Part shown: positions 1 to 5,625 of the stretch, in pieces | Position numbering within the stretch: position 1 is the first letter of the stretch | Layout: each line of letters starts with the position of its first letter | NCBI GenBank assembly: GCA_946481265.1 | Contig: CAMLNE010000240.1 | Location: 1 to 6,703 of the forward strand | Reading direction: 5' to 3' | DNA length: 6,703 nucleotides | Source: an uncultured Panacagrimonas sp. | Lineage (GTDB): Bacteria > Pseudomonadota > Gammaproteobacteria > Nevskiales > Nevskiaceae | Position numbers and translations under genes: made by a program | The notes under the pieces: model-generated | Told to the model about the DNA's origin: nothing | What the model saw: the letters and a program-made list of their open reading frames with translations, nothing else | Databases searched by the model: none

Positions 1-731
1 CCGTTGCCGAGCCCGTCGGCACCGCGCAGCAGCTCGATGCGATCATAGCTATCCAGCTCGCCGCGGCACCGGCGTTCGATGTCCGGACGCCCGGCGCCGC
101 CATCCACCTGATGTTCCGTGAGCGGGAAGGCGCGTACGCGGATTTCCGCCGCGTCCACCGGCAGCCCGCGAACGCTGACGCCGGGTAACCGCCGCACAGC
201 GTCGGCGATCTCGGTGAGATTCCGGTCGCGCAGCTGCGGCAAGCCCAGCACGCTCACCGAACGCGGCGTGTCCTGCAGCGCCTGCGGAAACGGACTGCCG
301 ACACTGGCGCCGCGCGCGCCATAGCCATCGCTGCCCTCGGTGGCGAGCGCGTCACTGCTGCCGTTGATGCCGCGCGGCGGGCCGACCGGCGTGCCGGCCA
401 CGCGCACCGCACCGATCGAGCGGATCTCCCCGGTGCCGCGGCGAAGCAGGATCGTGTCGCCCGCGACGCGTTCGGCCGCCAGCCCGCTGCCTTCGAGCAG
501 CAGCGCCAGCGCGGTGTCGAAGTCGTATCCGCCCCGCAATGCGGGGCTGGAGCGGCCCTCGGTGAGTTCGGCGTCGTAGAGCAGCTGCACGTTCGCCTGC
601 GCGGACAGCGTCGCCAGTGCCGAGCGCAGCGCCTGCGCCGGCAGATCCAGCTGCAGCAGCCCCTGTGCCATCGCGGGCGATCCCCAGCAACCCACTCCCA
701 GTACCAGCACCGCGACCGCCAGAACCCGCAT
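1..731 (-). CDS. TonB-dependent siderophore-type receptor with STN signalling domain (N-terminal part)
   Basis: Outer-membrane transporter that takes up a ligand, usually a ferric chelate, using TonB energy, and that signals ligand binding to FecR. Only 243 codons are in the window; the beta-barrel lies beyond the left edge. Residues 1-22 look like a signal peptide with a hydrophobic core (VLAVAVLVLGVG) and an AMA|Q signal-peptidase site. Residues about 24-97 match a secretin/TonB short N-terminal (STN) domain: LDLPAQALRSALATLSAQA, then LLYDAEL and a LLEGSGL segment. The plug domain starts near residue 150 with LQDTPRSVSVL, continues through ADAVRRLPGVSV and IRVRAF, and reaches YDRIELLRGADGLGNG, all typical of TonB-dependent siderophore receptors. 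ATG 731 is preferred; an in-frame GTG at 737 is possible. The upstream sigma and fecR genes identify it as the surface-signalling member of the locus. The ligand is not readable from this part. Confidence 0.94.
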   Translation of the reverse strand, partial: MRVLAVAVLVLGVGCWGSPAMAQGLLQLDLPAQALRSALATLSAQANVQLLYDAELTEGRSSPALRGGYDFDTALALLLEGSGLAAERVAGDTILLRRGTGEIRSIGAVRVAGTPVGPPRGINGSSDALATEGSDGYGARGASVGSPFPQALQDTPRSVSVLGLPQLRDRNLTEIADAVRRLPGVSVRGLPVDAAEIRVRAFPLTEHQVDGGAGRPDIERRCRGELDSYDRIELLRGADGLGN

Positions 732-733
732 CC

Positions 734-767
734 GCACGCCCCCCCCCGGAGGCCGAAGGCCGCGTGC
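734..767 (-). promoter_or_regulatory. Possible leader RNA hairpin just upstream of the receptor start
   Basis: On the minus strand GCACGC (767-762) is perfectly complementary to GCGTGC (739-734), which ends 2 nt before the ATG. Nested between them is a small hairpin with arms GGCC (761-758) and GGCC (754-751) and a TTC loop. The intervening unpaired stretch contains a nine-G run. If formed in the mRNA, the structure would cover the ribosome-binding region. Short complementary arms arise easily in GC-rich DNA, so this is only a candidate. Confidence 0.3.
739..747 (-). repeat. G9 homopolymer run 7 nt upstream of the receptor ATG
   Basis: Nine consecutive C on the plus strand (G on the coding strand) lie between 8 and 16 nt upstream of the ATG. 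This is where a Shine-Dalgarno sequence would lie, and the G-run could itself act as a weak one. Confidence 0.85.
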
Positions 768-850
768 TCAGCCTCGCCGCAGTCTTCGATTCGTTATTTG
801 GAACGGCCGGGACTGTACGACAAGCTCGCCAGGGATCGTCGCACCCGGAC

Positions 851-877
851 ACAAAAAGCGACAAACCGTGACAAACC
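851..877 (-). promoter_or_regulatory. Three helically phased ACAAA/TTTGT motifs upstream of the receptor
   Basis: ACAAA occurs at 851-855, 861-865 and 871-875 on the plus strand, exactly one helical turn apart. The last two are part of an identical octamer GACAAACC (860-867 and 870-877). Read toward the receptor they are TTTGTCAC, TTTGTCGC and TTTTTGTG. The position, about 120-145 nt upstream of the start codon, fits an activator site, a sigma-factor recognition element or phased DNA bending. Which of these it is cannot be decided from sequence alone. Confidence 0.45.
858..865. repeat. GCGACAAA octamer, copy 1 (upstream of receptor)
   Basis: This is one of three exact copies of GCGACAAA in the window, 127 nt upstream of the receptor ATG. 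It overlaps the phased ACAAA array. Confidence 0.5.
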
Positions 878-914
878 TTGCCGGACGCGACGAGGCGCAA
901 GCCCCTAGAAGCGC

Positions 915-1922
915 CTAGTAGATCAGCGTCACCGATCCCAGGCGGACCACGCGCCCGATGCCTTGTGGTTCCAGCGCGGCGAGCCAGGCATCGGCGCGAT
1001 CGAGGTCGATGACCGCGTTGATGCGCCGTCCCTGCGCCACGCTCGGACGAACGAGCACGACACCGGCGCGATGCCGGTTGAGCAGCGCGGCGACGTCGCC
1101 GAGGGTCGCGTCGTTGATGACCAGCCGACCGCTGCGCCAGGCCAGCGCCTCGTCGGCGTCGGTGGCCTCCGCCGGGTGCACCTGCTCCGGGTCGAATCCT
1201 GCGCGCTGATTGGCTTCGAGCAGCACTTCGTCGCCATCCACCCGGACCCGGACGCGGCCCTCCACGACCGTGACCTCGCCCGCGCCTTCGTCACGACGCA
1301 CGGAAAACCGCGTGCCGAGCACCTCGACCCGCGCCGAACCGGCATCCACGACGAACGCACGACCGCGATCGGAACGCACTTCGAAATAGGCTTCGCCGCG
1401 CACGAGCGTCAGCCGGCGCTGCGCGCCGTCCCGTTCGACGTCCAGCGCCGTGTCCCCACCGAGCACCATGCTGCTGCCGTCGTCCAGCGCGATCGTGCGG
1501 CGCTCGCCGGAGGCGGTGACCAGGTCGTGCTGCCCGCTCCGCTGCGCCTGGTAGGTCGCCACTGCCACGCCGGCGAGCAGGGACGCGGCCAGTGCCCATC
1601 GCAGGCGGCGTCGGGCGCGGCGCGGGGCGGCGCCCGCGACGGCAGCGGTCGGCGATGGGGCGGGCGCAGCGGTCTGCGGCATCGAGCGGGCCAGGCTTGC
1701 GGGAAGAACACCCCAGATCGCCCGCAGGCGGGAGAACGCTTCGGCGTGCGTGGGATCGGCGTCGCGCCATTGCGCGAATGCCGCGCGCTCGGCATCGGTC
1801 GCATGACCGGAGGTCAGGCGTACCAGCCAGGCAGCCGCCTGTTCGTCGACCGGATCCGCGCCCACCGCGAAGTCGGGGTCGTCCGGGAGCGTCCCGGGAT
1901 CGTCGGCGGGCGGCGTCGTCAT
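915..1922 (-). CDS. fecR: FecR-type transmembrane anti-sigma factor / signal transducer
   Basis: Inner-membrane regulator that holds the FecI-type sigma factor in the cytoplasm and receives the receptor's signal in the periplasm. At 335 aa it has the usual family length. Residues about 25-70 form the cytoplasmic domain (EQAAAWLVRLTSGHATDAER, then FAQWRDADPTHAEAF and AIW). After a Pro/Ala linker and an arginine-rich stretch (RRARRRLRW, 101-109) comes one membrane segment (about 108-123). The FecR domain follows at about 132-225 with GERRTIALDDGS, RGEAYFEV and VEVLGTRFSVR. A C-terminal STN-like domain (about 260-335) begins WRSGRLVIND and has LNRH. ATG 1922 is chosen because it overlaps the stop of an upstream micro-ORF as ATGA; an in-frame ATG at 1982 would add 20 residues. 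Neither start has a clear Shine-Dalgarno. It lies directly downstream of the sigma gene, as in other Fec-type loci. Confidence 0.94.
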   Translation of the reverse strand: MTTPPADDPGTLPDDPDFAVGADPVDEQAAAWLVRLTSGHATDAERAAFAQWRDADPTHAEAFSRLRAIWGVLPASLARSMPQTAAPAPSPTAAVAGAAPRRARRRLRWALAASLLAGVAVATYQAQRSGQHDLVTASGERRTIALDDGSSMVLGGDTALDVERDGAQRRLTLVRGEAYFEVRSDRGRAFVVDAGSARVEVLGTRFSVRRDEGAGEVTVVEGRVRVRVDGDEVLLEANQRAGFDPEQVHPAEATDADEALAWRSGRLVINDATLGDVAALLNRHRAGVVLVRPSVAQGRRINAVIDLDRADAWLAALEPQGIGRVVRLGSVTLIY

Positions 1923-2002
1923 GGACAGGAAACAAGCGAGCGCCGGGCAAGCCTCAATCCGGCAAAAAGACCGCGGCGCCATCCTGCGCGCGTGCGGCTC
2001 AT
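1919..2002 (-). CDS. Candidate 27-codon micro-ORF bridging the sigma and fecR genes
   Basis: The ATG at 2002 overlaps the sigma-factor TGA (2001-1999) as ATGA. The frame runs 27 codons to a TGA (1921-1919), which overlaps the preferred fecR ATG (1922-1920), again as ATGA. The peptide would be basic, with MSRTRAGWRRG at the start and seven arginines overall. The likely role, if translated, is to carry ribosomes from the sigma gene to fecR across a gap that has no clear ribosome binding site. It could also be a chance frame, since fecR may start instead at 1982. I do not recognise the peptide. Confidence 0.35.
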   Translation of the reverse strand: MSRTRAGWRRGLFAGLRLARRSLVSCP

Positions 2003-2523
2003 GACAGCTGGCTCCGGCAGTGCAGGATCGCCTTGATCAGGTACTTTTCGACCAGGCTCCGCGACACGCCGAGCCGGCACGCGATCTCCGCGTGCGTCAT
2101 GCCCTCGACGCGGCTCATGTAGAGCATCTGTCGACACTTCTCCGGCAGTTCGCGCAGGGCCGCGTCGACGACACGAACCTGGTCGGCGACCAGCACCACC
2201 TCTTCGGGCGAGCGTTCCGCGGCTTCGTGGAGATCGGTGACGCCGGTCAGCAGCTCGGCGCGCCGGCCTTCGAGCTTGAGATGGTTCAGCGCCGCGTTGA
2301 TCGCCATCCTCAGCAGGTAGGCCTGCGCCTCGTCGGGCGTCGCCAGCGGCGCGGCGATCTTGGGCAGGCGCAGATACATCTCCTGCACCAGATCGGCGGC
2401 GACTTCGGGATCACCGACCCGGTTGGCCACCACGCGCTGCAGGCGGGGCTGCACCGCGAGGAAGATTTCCAGCATTCGGTCGCGCGTGAGCGCCGCGGAC
2501 CCGGCAGGGCACCCGTTCACCAC
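1999..2523 (-). CDS. fecI: FecI-type ECF RNA polymerase sigma factor
   Basis: Extracytoplasmic-function sigma factor that directs RNA polymerase to the receptor promoter when released or activated by FecR. At 174 aa it has the typical length. The sigma-2 region spans about residues 18-88, with DLVQEMYLRL (44-53) and the promoter-melting/-10 recognition part around YLLRMAINAALNHLK. The sigma-4 region spans about 112-168 with ALRELPEKCRQML and the helix-turn-helix MTHAEIACRLGVSRSLVEKYL, characteristic of the FecI group. The start is GTG 2523, preceded at 7 nt by AGGTGA. A second GTG follows immediately, and the gene overlaps the end of tonB by 7 bp, so translational coupling is likely. It is probably co-transcribed with tonB and fecR. 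Confidence 0.94.
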   Translation of the reverse strand: MVNGCPAGSAALTRDRMLEIFLAVQPRLQRVVANRVGDPEVAADLVQEMYLRLPKIAAPLATPDEAQAYLLRMAINAALNHLKLEGRRAELLTGVTDLHEAAERSPEEVVLVADQVRVVDAALRELPEKCRQMLYMSRVEGMTHAEIACRLGVSRSLVEKYLIKAILHCRSQLS

Positions 2524-3317
2524 AGCCGCGTCACCTGGCTCACGATGTGAAACTCGACCGGCACGCGGAACTCCAGGTCCGGGTCCGGAACGTCCGGCGG
2601 CGGCGGCGGCAGCGGCGCGGCCCGCCGCACCAGCTCCATGGCCTCGGCGTCGAGCAGGCGAAAGCCGCGGCTGGCGACGATCTCCTGCGACAGCACGTTG
2701 CCGTCGCGGTCGACGCGCAACTGCAGGATGACGGCGTCCTCGTCGCCGCGACGCTCCGCCAGCGCCGGATAGCGCTTGTGCCGGTCCAGATGTGCGAGCA
2801 CCCGCTGGTCCCAGGTCGGCGCCGCTTCGGCACCCGCCGTACCGGGCAGCGTATCCACGCGCCGCGCTTCTTCGGGCGCCTCGGCGGCAGGCGGCAGCCT
2901 GACCGCGCCGGGTATCCCGCCCTGCGCGGACGGCATGGCGACCGCGCGTGCGGCACTCGTCTGCCGGTTCACCAGGCGCTGCTGGCGCGCAAGTGGGTCG
3001 GCGGCGGCGCGTTCGGCTTGCAGTTCATCGTCCGCCACCCGCAGGTCTGCCACTGGCGGGGGTGCGGGCCTGGCGACGAGTTTGGCGGTCATGATCCCGG
3101 GCGGCGAGGACGGATGCGGCACCGGCGTCCACGACAGCGTCAACAGCACGACGGCACCCAGGTGCAACAGCAAGGCCAGGGCCAGGCACCCGCCCGTTTG
3201 CCGCCACCGGTGGCGCCGGAAGCCGACGCACTGCGTGCCGCTGTCCGCACTGCGCTGCGAAGCATGCGCGCGTCCGCCGGACCTCGCCGATACGCGATGC
3301 AGTCGAATCGACACCAT
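2517..3317 (-). CDS. tonB: TonB-family energy-transducing protein
   Basis: Inner-membrane-anchored periplasmic protein that passes proton-motive-force energy from ExbB/ExbD to outer-membrane receptors. It has 266 aa. An unusually long arginine-rich N-terminus (about 42 residues) precedes one membrane segment (43-62, CLALALLLHLGAVVLLTLSW), with a histidine at 52 as expected for TonB. A periplasmic linker follows that lacks the classic Glu-Pro/Lys-Pro repeats. The C-terminal TonB domain covers about 168-258: WDQRVLAHLDRHKRYP, LQLRVDRDGNVLSQEIV, LLDAEAMELVRRAAPLPPPP and VPVEFHI. ATG 3317 is the first start in frame; a GTG follows at once, and no strong ribosome binding site is visible. It is the first gene of the run tonB-sigma-fecR-receptor. 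No exbB or exbD is in the window, so it must borrow those from elsewhere. Confidence 0.92.
   Translation of the reverse strand: MVSIRLHRVSARSGGRAHASQRSADSGTQCVGFRRHRWRQTGGCLALALLLHLGAVVLLTLSWTPVPHPSSPPGIMTAKLVARPAPPPVADLRVADDELQAERAAADPLARQQRLVNRQTSAARAVAMPSAQGGIPGAVRLPPAAEAPEEARRVDTLPGTAGAEAAPTWDQRVLAHLDRHKRYPALAERRGDEDAVILQLRVDRDGNVLSQEIVASRGFRLLDAEAMELVRRAAPLPPPPPDVPDPDLEFRVPVEFHIVSQVTRLW
2531..2536 (-). promoter_or_regulatory. Ribosome binding site of the sigma gene
   Basis: AGGTGA on the minus strand lies 7 nt upstream of GTG 2523, inside the 3' end of tonB. It decides this start over a later in-frame ATG at 2475. Confidence 0.6.
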
Positions 3318-3341
3318 GCATGCCGTGATGAACGATGCGCG

Positions 3342-3372
3342 ATCCTAGCATCCGCTTGCGGCACGATGTCCG
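3342..3372 (-). promoter_or_regulatory. Weak candidate promoter for the tonB operon
   Basis: On the minus strand TAGGAT (3347-3342) matches the -10 consensus at 4 of 6 bases, and CGGACA (3372-3367) matches the -35 at 4 of 6. The spacer is 19 bp, longer than ideal. It would give a leader of about 15-20 nt before ATG 3317. No Fur-box-like AT-rich palindrome is visible near it. Confidence 0.2.
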
Positions 3373-3416
3373 GGATGCAGGCGACTGCGAGGTTCGCCTG
3401 TCCCCTGATCGTCTTC

Positions 3417-3441
3417 GCCATCGACGCCATCGGCGCCATCG
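3417..3441. repeat. GCCATCG x3 tandem repeat, 9-bp period
   Basis: Exact GCCATCG units begin at 3417, 3426 and 3435, each separated by 2 variable bases. The array is too short to suggest a function by itself. Confidence 0.8.
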
Positions 3442-3559
3442 CCGGCGTCCGCACTGACGCGGATCCCATCATCGTCCGTCCGGGCGTCGTCGCTTGCCGC
3501 TTCCGGCTGGCCGGGCGCAAGCCTCGCTTCCCGGAAAAGCCGCATCCGACGCCGATGCA

Positions 3560-3670
3560 ATGCGACAAATGTGGCCCTCGATCGTCGAGGAGCAGCCGAT
3601 CCAGGCCGTCTACCAGGCGCGCACCATCCGCCGTATCCCGGTGGTCGAAATGCAAATCACCGAACGATGA
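3560..3670 (+). CDS. Candidate short protein of 36 aa, unrecognised
   Basis: ATG 3560 (or ATG 3569, or a TTG at 3494 giving 58 aa) leads to a TGA at 3668-3670. From about 3571 onward the third codon positions are about 84 percent G or C and the residues look protein-like: a PSIVEEQPIQAVYQART segment, then RRIPVVEMQITER at the C-terminus. A perfect hairpin begins 2 nt after the stop. No Shine-Dalgarno stands out before either ATG, and the frame closes upstream at a TGA (3455-3457). It may be an intact small gene, the 3' remnant of a decayed gene, or chance. I do not recognise the family. Confidence 0.28.
   Translation: MRQMWPSIVEEQPIQAVYQARTIRRIPVVEMQITER
3562..3569. repeat. GCGACAAA octamer, copy 2 (upstream of tonB)
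   Basis: Exact copy of the octamer, 245 nt upstream of the tonB ATG and in the same orientation as the other two. It also falls inside the candidate short plus-strand frame. Confidence 0.45.
3576..3590. repeat. Perfect inverted repeat CCTCGA-TCG-TCGAGG
   Basis: Six-base arms surround a 3-bp centre, 6 bp from the GCGACAAA octamer. It could be an operator for tonB or simply codons of the short plus-strand frame. Confidence 0.35.
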
Positions 3671-3671
3671 C

Positions 3672-3692
3672 GCGAGGCACACGCCGCCTCGC
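3672..3692. terminator. Hairpin with a perfect 7-bp stem, possible terminator
   Basis: GCGAGGC (3672-3678) and GCCTCGC (3686-3692) form a perfect 7-bp GC-rich stem with a 7-nt loop. It lies 2 nt after the stop of the short plus-strand frame and about 110 nt downstream of the Baeyer-Villiger gene's stop on the other strand. No T-run follows on either strand, so intrinsic termination is uncertain. Confidence 0.3.
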
Positions 3693-3722
3693 CGCGGCAC
3701 CTCGTGCTCCCGTGAGTTGCGT

Positions 3723-3734
3723 GAATGTGCATTC
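3723..3734. repeat. Short inverted repeat GAATG-TG-CATTC
   Basis: Perfect 5-bp arms around a 2-bp centre, in the gap downstream of the Baeyer-Villiger gene. No function can be assigned. Confidence 0.35.
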
Positions 3735-3803
3735 GGGCCACGCGAACCCTGTTCGAGGACATCCACGGGTCACGACGCGATTTCCGATCTTCTACCGCCC
3801 GGA

Positions 3804-5471
<1,668 letters not shown>

Positions 5472-5475
5472 TGCT

Positions 5476-5481
5476 CTCCTC
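5476..5481 (-). promoter_or_regulatory. Ribosome binding site of the Baeyer-Villiger gene
   Basis: GAGGAG on the minus strand lies 4 nt upstream of GTG 5471. It favours this start over ATG 5549, which has no comparable site. Confidence 0.7.
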
Positions 5482-5507
5482 GGCACGGGCGCGGAGCGGC
5501 CGATCCA

Positions 5508-5515
5508 CTGTACAG
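5508..5515. repeat. 8-bp palindrome CTGTACAG in the divergent region
   Basis: Perfect palindrome 37 bp upstream of the Baeyer-Villiger GTG. On the minus strand it includes TACAGT, a poor -10 match without a partner -35. The 7-mer ACTGTAC of its plus strand also occurs upstream of the receptor (812-818). It could be a half-site or operator core, or chance. Confidence 0.3.
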
Positions 5516-5537
5516 GCTGTCGCGCGGGGCGCCCACG

Positions 5538-5566
5538 TTGCCCGGCCATGGGCACGCGAGTAGGCT
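5538..5566 (+). promoter_or_regulatory. Candidate promoter for the luciferase-like gene
   Basis: TTGCCC (5538-5543) and TAGGCT (5561-5566) are separated by 17 bp. They match the sigma-70 consensus at 4 of 6 and 3 of 6 bases. Transcription would begin near 5573, leaving a leader of about 50 nt that contains the 5592-5615 inverted repeat. Confidence 0.3.
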
Positions 5567-5591
5567 CGGGCGGCGGTATGCCACAGGCCAA

Positions 5592-5615
5592 TCGATTTAC
5601 CACGCGACAAATCGA
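5592..5615. promoter_or_regulatory. Perfect 7-10-7 inverted repeat, candidate operator or leader hairpin
   Basis: TCGATTT (5592-5598) and AAATCGA (5609-5615) are exact reverse complements with a 10-bp spacer. The dyad lies between the divergent genes, and its right arm overlaps the first two bases of the luciferase-like gene's Shine-Dalgarno. It could be bound by a dimeric repressor of both oxygenases, or fold in the mRNA and limit ribosome access. No regulator gene is in the window. Confidence 0.5.
5604..5611. repeat. GCGACAAA octamer, copy 3 (upstream of Baeyer-Villiger gene)
   Basis: Exact copy of the octamer, 133 nt upstream of the Baeyer-Villiger GTG. That is close to the 127-nt distance of copy 1 from the receptor ATG. 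It overlaps the inverted repeat. Confidence 0.45.
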
Positions 5616-5620
5616 GGAGG
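5614..5620 (+). promoter_or_regulatory. Ribosome binding site of the luciferase-like gene
   Basis: GAGGAGG lies 5 nt upstream of GTG 5626, an ideal spacing. It rules out the in-frame GTG at 5620, which overlaps the site itself. Confidence 0.8.
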
Positions 5621-5625
5621 TGCCC

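Larger units (their letters stand above)
732..914 (-). other. Intergenic leader between fecR and the receptor gene
   Basis: This 183-bp gap separates the fecR stop (TAG, 917-915) from the receptor start. In Fec-type loci the receptor promoter recognised by the ECF sigma factor sits here, so this is the natural place for the target promoter. The sequence shows three ACAAA motifs at 10-bp spacing (851-875), a relatively AT-rich stretch (788-802) and a possible start-proximal hairpin (734-767). I could not assign -35 and -10 elements with confidence. Confidence 0.6.
3318..3803. other. 486-bp region without a convincing gene
   Basis: This separates the Baeyer-Villiger gene from tonB, both on the minus strand. 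It should hold the tonB operon promoter and any terminator of the upstream gene. It contains a triple 9-bp-period repeat (3417-3441), a short plus-strand frame with good codon use (3560-3670), perfect inverted repeats at 3576-3590, 3672-3692 and 3723-3734, and one GCGACAAA octamer (3562-3569). A plus-strand frame starting at ATG 3366 also has high GC3 until about 3560, with a hydrophobic stretch FACPLIVFAIDAIGAIAGV, but it then runs on without protein-like character. A degraded gene is possible. Confidence 0.5.

Noticed and set aside
812..818. ACTGTAC shared with 5507-5513 as a common -10 element (TACAGT on the minus strand)
   Set aside because: No acceptable -35 lies 16-18 bp upstream in either place, and a 7-mer occurring twice in 6.7 kb is not surprising.
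1923..1982. 20-residue N-terminal extension of FecR from ATG 1982
   Set aside because: No spaced Shine-Dalgarno (AGG abuts the ATG). The residues do not resemble a FecR N-terminus, and the ATGA junction favours 1922. Kept as an alternative, not excluded.
963..2036. Plus-strand open frame of 357 codons opposite fecR
   Set aside because: A shadow of the high-GC fecR gene, with low-complexity Arg/Gly/His content.
3345..3560. Minus-strand acidic 71-codon frame upstream of tonB
   Set aside because: GC3 is only about 64 percent, well below the clear genes. Its Gly/Asp repeats come from the GCCATCG tandem repeat, and no motif or ribosome binding site supports it.
3318..3600. Fur box upstream of tonB
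   Set aside because: I looked for an AT-rich GATAAT-type palindrome and found none in this GC-rich stretch.
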